Shown here one piece after another: positions 28,773 to 41,210 of a stretch of DNA of 64,000 nt. The notes under the pieces are model-generated. The model saw only the letters and a program-made list of their open reading frames with translations, had not been told where the DNA came from and did not search any database. A program made the translations under genes and the position numbers. Source of the DNA: Cheilinus undulatus (lineage: Eukaryota; Chordata; Actinopteri; Labriformes; Labridae). The stretch covers positions 20,234,212 through 20,298,211 of the forward strand of contig NC_054876.1 in NCBI RefSeq assembly GCF_018320785.1, in the 5' to 3' direction. Each line of letters begins with the position of its first letter. Position 1 is the first letter of the stretch.

Positions 28773-29595
28773 CCTCTGCTGCCAGCCTTATGAACAGTAC
28801 CCCCCCCCCACACACAGACTCACTTAACCACAGAATTAGTAGACAAAAACATTGCACAGACTTTGTGTGTTACATTAACGTACAGCAGCCTTTATCCCTA
28901 CTGTTAACAACTGTACAGTGCATGTTTTATACTCCTTAAGAAAAAATGGCACTATGTTGTTGGACAGTATACCTGCACCTGTACAGTTTCTCTCTTTGCT
29001 CCTTTATACATACTTTTTGTGTTTATATTTTTTGTATCCTATACTTTTATTTTGCTACTATATTTGTTTTATAACCTCATTATTTAAGTCTGGCCTCTTG
29101 ATATTTTTAGTAGCCTCTTTTTATTTTTCTTCTATGTTATCTGCTTTGCACCAAATGTCAAGTCAGATTTCTTGTTATAAAAATGTACTTGGAAATAAAA
29201 CTCAATTCTGATTCTGAGTTGAAATCCCTGATTTTAGGTAAGATTTTACCCCCACAACAAACATGTGTTTGACACCAAATTTAAGGCATGTCACAAATGA
29301 TTATTTGTCAAAAAAATCCTCAAGTGTTGGTTCCAGTTCAGCTCATTTGCAGAGGCTATGATCCTCAACACACTGGTCACAGAATCAGTTCCTGGTCCTG
29401 GTGCTGTTTGGTGCATGTCTTCCCCCACTCTCTCTCCCCATTTTTCCTGTCTCTTTTCAGGTGTCCTATCATAGGTACTAAAACCACTTCTGATTCTGAT
29501 ACAAATATATCCAAAGCACAAAAGATAACCCCAAAAAATCCTCAAGTGCATGGCTTTTTAATAATCCCTATCACATCGGAGTCCCCCTGACCTGG

Positions 29596-29631
29596 AATCA
29601 TAAATATCAAACATGATTGATATTTATGATT
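29596..29631. repeat. Perfect 14-bp inverted repeat (hairpin)
   Basis: AATCATAAATATCA and its exact inverse TGATATTTATGATT are separated by 8 bases, just outside the end of helicase-exon repeat copy 3. It may be the remains of an adjacent small element. Confidence 0.75.
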
Positions 29632-29643
29632 ATAGGTTGGACG

Positions 29644-30210
29644 TAACCTCACACGCCAGATGGATTTGTTTCATACATCCATCTGGAAAACCACTGATAG
29701 ACATTGTTTGGGAAAGGGCAAAGCCTTTGAAAAAAAACTTGGAGGGTGATTGGATGAACGTTCTGTCTGTCACATCTTTATGGGCCAACCAGAGCAACAA
29801 AACACATGACATCATAGCTGCTACTGAGGAATAAACTCCGTATAGAACAGCATAACGCAAACCATGGCGACTGTAGACATGTCAGTAGATGACTTTTGTC
29901 ATTTTTGAATACAAAACAACTCACTGCTGTTCTTTGTTCTTCTTTTAATGAAGAAATCTCGTCAAGTTCTGATATTCCTAGCGCTCTAGCAGCATCCACG
30001 CTAATGTCTTCTGTCATGATTGCACCGGCCTCTTGTTGCTGCTTGCTTACGTCACAACTCCACTGCGCCCGAAAGTACTGCCCCTAGTTGCTGATTGGTC
30101 CTGTCACTTTCTAACCGGGCCCAAATGGTTCAGACGGGAGCTTTGCAAAATGGATTCGCCAGTGAGAAACACGGAAACGGGTGGATCTGTCTGCTTTGCA
30201 AAGTTAGGTT
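29644..30210 (-). mobile_element. Helicase-exon repeat, copy 3 (minus)
   Basis: A full-length copy in reverse orientation. The end TAACCTCACACGCCAGATGG at 29644 is followed by the ATCCATCTGG hairpin, the intron-like part, the donor, the 31-codon segment (29925-30017, starting MTEDISVDAARAL), TGACGTAA, CCAATCAG, and the outer arm ending TTTGCAAAGTTAGGTT. A 10-mer TAGGTTGGAC occurs at both flanks (29633-29642, 30205-30214) and may be a TSD or part of the termini. Confidence 0.8.
29925..30017 (-). pseudogene. 31-codon open exon-like segment within repeat copy 3
   Basis: ATG at 30017 and 30 further sense codons ending KEEQRTA at a GTGAGT donor, fully open. Compared with copy 1, the run KAPVL is RALGI, and most other residues are kept. 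No downstream exon is apparent on the minus strand. Confidence 0.55.
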
Positions 30211-33103
30211 GGACTGCCTCTGAAAAAAAGCTGAATGCTACGTGCTTTTACACCTCACAACTATGACAACAATAAACCTTCATTCCAGTGAATTAAAAAA
30301 CATCCAAAACACTCTTTTCCATCACTTCAAATGTCTAAATTGACTACCTTGAGAAAGCCTAATGCCAAAATGAGTGAAAGTGCTCTACATGATCCTGTTT
30401 TGAAAATCAAGGCATTTTAGTTGTTGGAAGAGTGCCTTGTAGTTTTTTATTAATCAAAATGACTACAGGGATACAGGAATCCCAGTCCATGAAGGACTAT
30501 TTTCTACATTTCTTATGCCGTCATCCAAAACAGGATTTCACACAGTCTTTTTTTAAATAATTATTTTAGCAGCAATTGTAACAAACATCACACAGATTGT
30601 CATCATTTTCCTTATAAGGTCATGTTTGAACAGACAAGTTTCTTTGAGATCCGATGTTCAGGGGGAAATTACTGTGAAATTGTTTCTACTTTTGGGCCGT
30701 ATATGATGCTACGGCCTGAAAAGCTGAAGAGATGGCCCTTAGGTACCAGTCTGTCCTTTAGGGTTATTTTTAGAGTTTTTCCAATTCTGATACCAGAATT
30801 GGAAAAACATCTGATACAGCTGAGAATGCTGGTATTGGTATCAGCGAGTACAGGTATTAATGCAGCAATCCGCTTTCCAGCATTGACATATATGAAATGT
30901 CAAATAACTTTTGAACCATAAATCATAGCCTCTTACTTCCTCTCTCCCTGCCTGCTGCACTGTTTTGCACTGATGCTATCCATGACTTTTTAACCTTTAT
31001 GGACACATTTCTAGCGAGTCTGGAACTTGGGGGACTTTTGAGGACTTTAAAGTCCAAAGTCCACACTGGTAGAACTGATATTGAATGTCTTTTAATCAAT
31101 TTATCATTCATTTTCCCAGAATGCTTTGTGAGGGGCTGTCAACCAATGGCAGGCTGTTCTGTCATCATATCATACTGTGTCAAACTGCACATTCTTAAAC
31201 ACTCAGGTCATTACAGAGACAGCCTGTGCAACAGTGCATAATGGAGAGATAGAGAGCCTGTGATGCGGCCCTCTTTAATATTTAGCAATATAACTCAGAA
31301 GAATGTGAAAGGGTCACAAACAGGTTGTACAGTAAGATTATATGTGTTGAGCTATGTTCTGAGTTCACTGTAGAGCTAAAATAATGTGCCGGTTTTCCAC
31401 AGTAGAGTTGGTCCAGAAAGTTTACACTGGTATTTTATCAGCACTCGGTATCTGCTGGTACTATCAGAACTGATTATCTTATTGCTAGGCTCGGCTGTGG
31501 ACAGGCCACAATGGACGTTTTTTGAACACATCCATGGACATTAAGGAGGAGCATTCAGTGTAGCCTGTACACTGCCAAGCCCGGTAATAAATTGACTGTA
31601 AATGACATACCTGAGAGCTGACTCTTCAGTTTTATTCCTTTCCGTTTTATAAGTCTTTCTTGGTTGTGCACTTTAAGGAGTCAGATTGTTTGAGCTCCTT
31701 TCTTTGCCTTTGTTGGTCTTATGGTCTGATTTATTATCTAGCATGTGAAAAATCCTTTGAAACGGTCCTTATGTCTACCACGTTTTTAAATCTGTGTGAA
31801 AAACTTACCTAACCCTAGCCAGCTTCATTTAACTATATGCTAATGTTTATGGAAAGGACATGGCATCAGTTCTGTATTTCCATCAGCCATCTCCCTTTCG
31901 GGCCCAAATAACATAACCAGCACAATAAATATTAGCTCCTGGTTATTGTGGCTTCACTTTTATACAAAAGAAGGAGACGGTTATGTATTGTCCATATGAA
32001 TACAAAGTCATTTTTTTCAATGCCAGCTTTGGATGGAACACTAAAAAATAAAACACAAAGAGGAGAGGAACTTTCTCATGCAATCTCAATCCAAAGGTAA
32101 AAACATACACAGCCATATCATGCTAAATCCCCTGAATAGTATGAAGTCTCATACAACTGTAACAATTAGCCCTGGTGGAAGGAATAAAGCCGTGGAGAAC
32201 ACCACAAACTGACTTGATGAGTGGTGGCAGGAGTAGGAAATAATTTAAGGGACTTCTGGTTAAAGGAACCATGTGAGTGACAGTGTCGTGCCTGCCTTCT
32301 TTCCCTTTTTTCCTTTTGAATCAGCAAGTGGCCTTATTTTTATAATCTGCCCTCAGGTATGAGTTACTAAAAACTCTGAAACCCTTTACATCATTAATGG
32401 TGGTTATTGAAAATTCTGCAGGTTCAGGCCTCAGGGCTGTCCTGCTCCAATCCGTTCCATTGCTCAGTATTGGCTCGTTACTCTGCAGGACTTAAAACAC
32501 TGATGTTTGCAGATAACCTTCGTCCACAGCTTTCTGCTAATGCAGCAAACTGCCTCGTGCTGATTATCCTGTTACCCAGCAGCCGAATACACACACACAG
32601 GGGCTCCTGCAAAAACACACTGCACAACACTCAATACTTGCAATGTCTTGGAATTTTTTTAACGATATAAAACTGCCCAACAAGTAAAGACTGAATGACT
32701 GAATATCTGCAATACAGTACTTAGCCAACTTTCCCATGTGAGATAAAGTCCTCAAGTAAGTTTGATAGTTTCTGTGGAGGTGAAGAAAAGCTGCACTGAG
32801 CACACTGCAGTCAAGATGTGCAGCATCTTAAACAGGCATAAAAGGGTTTATCTTTTGTTTCTTTTCCACACAATCTTCAGTCTGCATGCTCATTAAGCTG
32901 CAATTAAGTAGTCCTCAATGATGGTACCACAGAAGTCATGACAAAATTCTTCACAAGCATTAACAAAGGTGTAACAGAAAAAAGAGAGCAGTGGGGGGAC
33001 ACTTGGACTTTTTTTTTTTAAATAAATGTGCAAACTGGTGTGGAGACTTTCAATGAATAGTTCTATTATGTCTTGATTTAACAATGAATCTGCTGACTGT
33101 TTC

Positions 33104-33190
33104 AGTTAGGAGTCACAGGTTCAGTCCTCGGCAACAATTTAAATACCTGACATTTTTAGGTTGTGTCCAGCCTGCTGCAGCCTATCCTTC
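33104..33190 (+). repeat. Possible tRNA-derived SINE fragment
   Basis: GTTAGGAGTCACAGGTTCAGTCC has the spacing of a tRNA T-arm (GTTCAGTCC is one mismatch from the B-box consensus) and is followed by GTTGTGTCCAGCCTGCTGCAG. Short and degraded. Confidence 0.25.
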
Positions 33191-33364
33191 TATTATTAAG
33201 AGCATTCTATCCAACAATAGCATAATGTTGGTTGTGAATCATGCAGAAAAGTGACTGATCAGTAACTCATAATGACCTACAAAGAAGTAGACAGGAGGAC
33301 GATCATTAAGTGGGTTGGAATCATTTGAATCCTAAAAGTGTTTCATTCCTTTTCGCTCTATTTG

Positions 33365-34090
33365 CTGCAGACTGTACATCTCTGACAGCCTTTCTCACAG
33401 ACCATTTACCTGACACACTGTCTGTTTCAGAACAGGACTGCATAATTCGCCAGTACAACGTATTTCCAGTTTTAGATTTTTAAAGATTTGACTTTATTCA
33501 TAAAAAAGTCTGGCAGTCACATTCATGAAATAACCACATCACAAACATTACAGACATTACAAAGTACACAACATTTCATAAACATAACAGAGGAGAAGGT
33601 CAGCGGTCTAATTTGGGATTAAATTATGTATTGACTCTTTTAGAGGTAGACAAACAGTTGCTTTTGCTTTGTTAGCTCTAGCTAACGCTAATATAGCTAT
33701 GCTAGATATGTAAATAACATTACTATATAAACGAATGTAGCTAAGTTAGCTTTAGCAATATGAGCTTTAAAAAATGTAGCTAAAGCTAGCATAGCTAATA
33801 GTGTAGCTGCTTTGTGGACTTAGCTTCAGCTATGTTAGCTTTGTAGCTTACGCAGCTAACAGAGCTACGGAAGTTACACCTGCTGGTTTAGAATGTTTCC
33901 ATGGTGAACAAGCTTTTTACTGTAAACAGACTGCTTACTCTGCTTTATTAAACATTTGGGGATAGGTTTTGTAGGCCAAGTTTTTATTTTTTTCTGTCCT
34001 TATCCTTGCCTAACCGTTACCTTAACCCTAAATGATGTTTAATCCAAATCTGTTTTAGCATCTATTTCCGTTCTGAGAGACAGCATCTAA
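33365..34090 (+). repeat. AGCTA-core inverted-repeat element, copy B (plus)
   Basis: Terminus CTGCAGACTGTACATCTCTG, then CTTTATTCATAAA, AATAACCACATCACAAA, and AGGTCAGCGGTCTAA; the AGCTA/GCTAA core at 33660-33880; then CATGGTGAACAAGCTTTTTACTG, TTATCCTTGCCTAACCGTTACC and TTCTGAGAGACAGCATCT. It aligns block by block with copy D at 57636-58325. Confidence 0.65.
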
Positions 34091-35863
34091 ATAATAAAGA
34101 TGTTTATGTTAAATGCGACTCGTTGTTCATTTTGGCAGCTATTTTACATGTAGTTTTAATCTTAGTTTTTAGATTAAAATGATCATTAGTTTCAGTCACA
34201 TCTCATTCACTCTTGTGTTCACTCTTTAAAGTTTTAGTCCAGTTTTGGTTGTTTATCGTTCGAAGCTATTGGCATTTCGACCAACTGGATCACAGGAAAC
34301 ACCAGCTGATTTGAGCGGAGACACCACAGTCCACACCACTGTAAACGTCCTCTAAGTCGTTTTAAAATGGTCCTGTTGCATCACGTCTTTGGCCTGACAA
34401 CACTCAGAAACAGTCAAAACAGAGCACTAATTATTCAACAAGAGATCTCAGGTAAACAATGTCAGGTTGGTTTGCCCAGTGTTGGTCACGTCAGCAGTGC
34501 CTTCAAACATTCTTGCAGGTTAATGTCAAACCTGTACTCTTTTCTTCAGAGATGTAGTTTTACACTTGTATAACAGGTACTGCCTTCATATAACTTTATC
34601 TCCATTTCCTAGATCAAAACACTGCCAAACCCTGCTGTTGCTGCTAGTTTCCATTGGTGCTATCCAGTCACTGTGCTTGTTGATGTCTAGATAGAGGAGC
34701 AGTATGACCGCATGGCGGCAGCCATTAACCAGAGCTGAAGTAGATGTTAGTGGTGGGTGGCAGCTGTACAGTTTAGACAGAGCATCTGACTGGGAAAATA
34801 CTCAGAACTACTTAAATGAACTATTTAATCTAGTGCCGATTAGTTAGTGCCATCTAACTGAACTACTACTTAAAATGTTCAAGTTATTTTCAGATACCTT
34901 AGATAAGTTTCTAACAGCATCTTAAGGTATGCCAGGATAGTTATAATGTTGAAAACAAAGAATTAAAATCAATATCCTATAAAGCAGTGTTACTCAAACA
35001 AAACAAAATTGCAGAAAAATCACCTTTGCATGAGCAACAATCCAAACCTTGGGGTGTGATTACAATAATTACTTGAAAATAAATAGAAATCAGTGCATGC
35101 ATAGAGCTCAGTTTTCATTTCCAACATTCTTCCTTATCTAACATCAATTAAAATAATTATTAGGGTGAAAAAGCTTATTTAAATCATCACTTTTGATACC
35201 CGTTGTCAACTTCAGTAAAATAGCAGCTGATTTATATCCAATGATACCTAATTTATTGAAAATGATTAGTTTAATATGGTAAAAAAAAATAAAAGATCAA
35301 GTTGGAAAATCATGAAATTCAGACATAAGATACTTCAGATGAGTGAAAAAAAAAAAAAGATAAGTGAAAGTAATACATTCCATTACTAAATAACATGACT
35401 GAATGCCTGCATAAGACTAGCATGATATTAATCTTGAAATAATTGAATAAAAATTTAATATTTTAGTGTGTCTGATGGGGTTGACAAAAATCAATATACA
35501 ACTGGCAAAAAAGGGATTGTTTCATATTTTGGAAAAAAATGATGAATAAAAAATCTGTTCCTGCTCAACACAAGAATCAGCCGTATTTATCTTGCATGGT
35601 CTTTCTTGCACGCATCTGTTGGAAAAATACAGATAGAAAATAAAAGTTGAGATTAAATTTGACATTAAGAGCCTACTGTATAAGTGTTTACTTGTAATGG
35701 CTCATTTTTTAGGTCAAAATTCAACTTTAAAGGTTTTCTGTGGGATTTTTTTTTTCCAAAAAGCCACTCATTGACTATAACTGCTATAAAGTTAGCAGGA
35801 AAAAGTCTTACACTCAAAGTCTTGCAAGTCCTTTGCACAGTGCAGCCCACAGACTGCAAAACT

Positions 35864-35865
<2 letters not shown>

Positions 35866-35910
<45 letters not shown>
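35866..35910. repeat. (TA)n microsatellite
   Basis: About 22 TA units, followed by CACATACACACACGCACATA and then the mariner-like MITE. Confidence 0.95.
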
Positions 35911-35916
<6 letters not shown>

Positions 35917-35930
35917 CACACACGCACATA

Positions 35931-36472
35931 CAGTGCTTAACAAATTTATTAAAACCACCCTAACCCTAACCAAAGTAAGGTTTATGTCACAGCTGCCCTA
36001 AATTAACAGCATTGGTAATTACCAAAATCATTTTTTGTATTTCTGCAATGTTTAATACACCAATATGTAGAAGCTCTTTAACCCAAATGATAGTTTAAAT
36101 GCTAAAATATAATTATTATTGTTATCCATGAATTTTCAAATTTATTGATATACAAAAACCTGAAAAAATAGTAAAGCACATTAATATTTCTTGATTAATA
36201 TGTCAAATTATAGTTTTACTTGCATTCCTGAACAGAAAAAATGAGTTTTAGTGGTTGAATGTTATGCTTGATTCATTTCTGACTTCTCAGAGAAGCCCAG
36301 TGAGCCAGCTCAAATTTGGGTGAATTCAGTTTGAAATCCCTCATTCCTGTTCAAAATGGTAAAACGTGGAGAGCTCAGTGAAAATGAAAGAGTCCGCATT
36401 AAAGCACTTCATGATGCTGGATGGTCTTTGAGACAAATATGACAGGTGGTCTAATAAATTTGTTAAGCACTG
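35931..36472 (+). mobile_element. Deleted Tc1/mariner-like element
   Basis: CAGTGCTTAACAAATTTATT at the left and its inverse AATAAATTTGTTAAGCACTG at the right are perfect 20-bp termini, each bounded outside by TA (35929-35930, 36473-36474), the Tc1/mariner target duplication. Inside at 36358-36441 is MVKRGELSENERVRIKALHD followed by AGWSLRQI and a stop: the first helix-turn-helix of a Tc1/mariner transposase. The catalytic domain is absent, so this 542-bp copy could only have moved with help from a full-length relative. Confidence 0.88.
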
Positions 36473-38828
36473 TATATATAGTTTCTGTATTCTCCGCAGA
36501 TATTTCCTACATCTTTTAGTGTTTAAATAGAAATATAGTTCTAACATGTTACAGATATGTAAAATAAATTTCACTGCATAGACTTAAGGGAGAACCTTTA
36601 CCATTAAACACATGCACAGCCTATGAGTCCGCCTGCATGATGTCTAAGCAGAGGCATTGATATTGAAGTAATTCTGTCACAGCCAAGTTATTATCACAGA
36701 TATGCAATGAAGTAAACCTTGCATGGAAACAAAAAGTTAACACTGTCAGCAGCTATGAGCTGCTCTCTGTTTTGATGCATTGTTTTAAATCAGCATCCAG
36801 AGCTGCACATTTTCACACTGACACTCAACATGAGCTATTTTCATATTCTCATATTATTTAGGCTAATATTTGCATTTAAATGAACAGTGTGGGCCGCAGG
36901 TTTCCAGCTCAGTGAGCAGTATTCGTCAAACGTGTCTTCGTGGTGCAGAGAAGCATCGACATGAGCCCTCAGGTCACATTCAAAGCTGTCAAACTATCAG
37001 TGAAGGCAGATCAACCTGGATCACACCAAAGGACAATGAATAATGTCTCTATGTAAATGAAATACACAACCTGCATTTAATTCTGAAGAGCAAAGGTGCA
37101 GAGATGCTTCATTCTGCTGCATTTCCAAACATACTGGAAGTCAGTGTAGCGTACGTGCACACAGCTGCTCCGAGCGCTGATGGCCGGACATGTTTGCCAT
37201 TTTGCACAAGTCACACACATGGCTGCCTCCCCCTCTTTGTCTCTGAGTTCTCGTGTCTGTCTTTCTCACACACATATACAGGCTTTTACTCAGGTGGAGC
37301 AGGGACGGTCCTGCAGCGGCGTGATGCTCTATTTTAAGTCTGTTTCACGCTAACTCACGTCTCTGCACTACATTTCTTATCCTCACCTGTCTGCAACTCT
37401 ACTTTCATGATATGTCTCCTTCATGACCTCGTTCAGAGACATTTATTTTACAGCCCCCTGGGGAAAAACTGATGTAACCTCTCTGGCATTTCTCACAGTT
37501 TTCTCCTCCGTGTCTCTGTCTGCACCCCTCTTCTCTCACCTTTCACTAATCTTCTGGTTGCTGTGGTAACTCACTACAGTTGGCGGCTGTGGGCATTTTT
37601 GAGCCCTCATTAAAAGCTACACTGTGGAGTCTTGCTTGACATGTGGATAAACACAACAGAAAAAACCAACTTTCCATACGCATATTTAAAATGCGCTGAC
37701 ATTACCTCACATCACCTGGATTAGAGGCTGCTGTCACACACAGCTGCACTCTACCCGAGCTGCTCTAATGCATCTGGGGCCAGATCCCATCCATCTCTGT
37801 CCCCGGGTGGCCCTCCCATGCTTGGAAACAAGTGTGTTTTAAGTAATTGGCTCATCCACACAGGGAGCATGCACATCCTCTGCATTGTGGCATAAATAGC
37901 GGGGAGCCCCATGATGTGCAGGCTCTCCTCGCTCATTAGAAAGAGCTGACAGTGCAGCCCTAAAGCCCCCAGTCTTCCTCCGCAGTGCCCATGCTGGATC
38001 GACACCAGGAGATAACAGTACAGCAGTCTCTCAGATGCCTTAAAAAGCAGCCGCACTGCTCTCCAGATCCTCATCTGCCCCCTGGACACTAACTCTCTCT
38101 AACTGCAGCAGCGCACTAATGACGCTCAGTGGGAAATCCCATCATTTTTTAGAAAAACAACCAGCATAGCTCAGCCTCTGAGTTGCATATCATCACTTGC
38201 ACTTCTACTGCGAATATGAGCATGGGCAGATTTGAAGCAAGTGGCTTTTTGAAGAATAATGCAGCCTTTAAAGCTCTGCAACTGGTCCCTGTTTCTTAGA
38301 TCTTTTGTACAGCAGGAGTAAGATGCAACAAGGCAGAGGTTTATGATAGAGCACAATGAAAGACAAGACAGTGAAATGCTCAACATCAATTTAAGCATCA
38401 CATGCTGATGTTCCTGTACGTCCTGTTCCATTTGTGAAGATGACTGTGAAGTCACCTGTTTCAGTCTCATATGATCAGTGAGCTTGTGTGCATGCTATCT
38501 AGGGCACGACTCCACCCTCCTATGGGGTTGTTTGTCACTGCAGCTGAGTGATAACACATGCACACACAGTCGAACAAGGGCACATCCATACAAAGGTACA
38601 AAGGTATATATTCATCTTAAGATCCTCACTGAGAACTGTTCTTTCTGGACTGAATTAGTTTTAAGGTGACAAGGGAAACCTCAGGTGAACCAGGACTTTA
38701 ATTGTCAGAATCATATCCTGATACTTCCTGAATGTCTGCACATTTGCTCCTCATTAACTGGCATTGTCTGTCTCCTTTCTCACCCCCTCCCCTTCTTGCC
38801 CTTTCCTTCTCCTTCTGTCTCTCTGCAG

Positions 38829-39693
38829 GATCCTGCTGACGGTGGTGGTGATTTTCCGCATCCTGATAGTCGGTATAGTGGGAGAGAAGGTGTACGAGGA
38901 TGAGCAAATCATGTTCATCTGCAACACCATGCAGCCCGGCTGCAACCAGGCTTGTTACGACAAAGCCTTCCCCATATCGCACATCCGATACTGGGTCTTT
39001 CAGATCATCCTGGTGTGCACGCCGAGTTTGTGTTTCATCACATACTCTGTCCACCAGTCAGCCAAAGCACGGGACCGAAGCTACTCTTTGCTGCATCCTT
39101 ACATGGATCACCACGGTCACGGTCATCATGGCCGCCATCACGACCATCATGCTCGCAAGCTTCACGCCCGTAATGTCAACGGCATCTTGGTCCATCCTGA
39201 CAGCAGCAAGGAGGATCATGACTGCCTGGAGGTGAAGGAGATACCCAATGGACCTCGTGGTCTTCCTCCAACCCACAAGAGCGCCAAGGTGCGACGGCAG
39301 GAGGGCATCTCTCGCTTTTACGTCATTCAAGTGGTGTTCAGAAACGCGCTAGAGATCGGCTTCCTGGCCGGCCAGTACTTCCTGTACGGGTTCAATGTGC
39401 CTGGGATGTTCGAGTGCGATCGCTACCCGTGTGTGAAGGAGGTGGAGTGTTATGTATCTCGTCCCACAGAAAAGACCGTGTTCCTGGTCTTTATGTTTGC
39501 AGTGAGCGGCATATGTGTGCTGCTCAACCTGGCTGAGCTAAACCACCTCGGCTGGAGGAAGATAAAGACGGCCATCCGAGGGGTGCAGGCACGCAGGAAG
39601 TCCATCTGTGAAGTGCGCAAGAAGGATGTTTCACACCTGTCCCAGGCCCCAAACCTGGGCAGAACCCAGTCTAGTGAGTCAGCCTACGTCTGA
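38829..39693 (+). CDS. gjd1: Cx36-type delta connexin (Cx34.7/Cx35-like), coding exon 2
   Basis: This exon completes a 311-residue connexin. Order in the joined protein: TM1 about 22-41; first extracellular loop with Cys55, Cys62, Cys66 (C-x6-C-x3-C); TM2 about 76-96; cytoplasmic loop about 97-185; TM3 about 186-208; second extracellular loop with Cys220, Cys225, Cys231 (C-x4-C-x5-C); TM4 about 240-260; C-tail ending SAYV, the PDZ ligand that binds ZO-1 in Cx36. Exon 2 begins with G completing Arg24. The basic site RRKS (Ser282) corresponds to the C-tail kinase site of Cx35/36, and Ser108/Ser110 lie at the cytoplasmic-loop site, here RDRSYS where Cx35 has an RRYS-type site. Residues 113-131 form a His-rich run. 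The GEKVYEDEQ form of loop 1 points to the fish Cx34.7 (gjd1) branch over gjd2, from memory of the families. Confidence 0.96.
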
Positions 39694-41210
39694 CAGAGGC
39701 TCCTCCGCCTGGGGGCTCGAGGACCACTTTCATTTTGGAGAAGAGCTTTTCCCCGGCCCAGGACCCCCGATCATTAGGGCACAAAACTCACCACTGCAGT
39801 ATTATTCAGGAGCAAGGACAGACTCTGTGTAGCATCAACTTACCAAGTAGACTTTGACACTTTAAGAGACTAGAATCACCTTCCTACTGAGGCAACTGTG
39901 TTGCTGTAACAAAGCTTACACCTGACGCTTTCATGATGCAGAGGTGTGCTCTGCAAATGTGACACTAGCTGCCTTCAAAGAACCCAACAGATTAAACTGA
40001 GCAATTTCTAAACACTGTAAAGATAGTCAGAGGTTGAATTATCTGAAGTTCTCCATTATTTGCCTTTGCTGTAGGTCAGAAATAATCCCCTTATTTTCCA
40101 ATTATGTGCATATGCAAGAGCTTAAGCGTGTGCATGCATACGCATGTGTGGGAAAAAAAGCCAATCTCTGACTCGAGTCAGAAAATTGAATGCTAAGCTA
40201 CTCTGAGCTACCAAGAGAAAGATAATGCTATTTCTCATTGTCCTTAAGCTTCGAGTAAAGTCGCTCGGCGGACAAATAAGCACCTTTTTTAAAACTTACA
40301 AAAAGTCAAACACAAAACCAACAGCACTAAAAGCATCAGCGTGAACTGGAACACAGTATTTGTGGTCAGTGTACCAGACCTTGTCTTGAATAGTCACTTT
40401 TTCTTATATTCTTTGGTGCATTAGGTACCAATCAGACTAAAGACTGACATTACCGGGAGCTTTTGTGAGACACATGGTGCATTTAAGATGAGTTATATTT
40501 ACTTTTCAACACTGTGTTACACACTGCTATGCTCCCAGTGCCTACAAGGCATGCTGTTTACTCTCAGATAAAGGAAAGGTATAACAGTGACGACATTTTG
40601 GCCTCCAGAGTTTCACATCACTGTCAAGAAGGTTATTTCAAAATTCTTTTTTTAAATAAACAAGAAAAAGTACAGTAGTCACATATATTTTAACTTGTAA
40701 CCTCAAGCTTTTTTTTCACAAGCAGACTTGGTGCCATATTTCAAAGTTACTGTACATAGATGAAATGTTATAATTACACTTAGCCTTTTCCCGATGCGGT
40801 GTAGAGGGGCTTCACTTGAATGGGGGAACAGGGGTTTGGGTGGTAATGAAGATTAATCATAGATTGCCAGCTTTAACAATATGTATTATTAATGTGCTCT
40901 TTGTTAAGCCTTCACCCTCTAATGGAGACTATATGTTCTGAAAGTGTTCCCACTGTAAGGACTCTGAAAAAGGCATGTTACTGAAGCATTAATAGAATGG
41001 GTAGATTACGACATGTAACTTTAAAAGAGACTGTTTTATTTATTTGCATCCTGCTCCTGTGAAATGTTATACTTAGCATGCATGAAGATGAAAAATATAT
41101 GAACATAGAATCCCCCTGAGGGAATACTGAAAGTGAATACCTGAAAGGCTCCAGAACTGCAGCAATAATAATATATAGTATGTGAAAACTATGTGAATAA
41201 ATTATTATGC
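39694..41210 (+). other. gjd1 3'UTR and flank
   Basis: Non-coding sequence after the TGA. AATAAA polyadenylation hexamers lie at 40655-40660 and 41196-41201; either could end the transcript. No structural RNA was recognised. Confidence 0.5.

Noticed and set aside
29778..30017. Treating the 79-codon frame from 30017 as a complete small protein
   Set aside because: The similarity among copies is strongest up to the GTGAGT donor after codon 31; beyond that the copies diverge in reading frame, so the remainder is intron-like.
35684..36001. Frame of 105 codons with an IYIY run
   Set aside because: Translation of the (TA)n microsatellite.
38764..38828. Extending connexin exon 2 upstream to the in-frame ATG at 38764
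   Set aside because: This part is the polypyrimidine tract and acceptor of the intron; the true N-terminus ([11 protein letters not shown]) is at 13549 and joins in frame at 38829.
38698..39330. Minus-strand frames of 118 and 90 codons across the connexin exon
   Set aside because: Shadows of the strongly coding plus strand; no independent protein signal.
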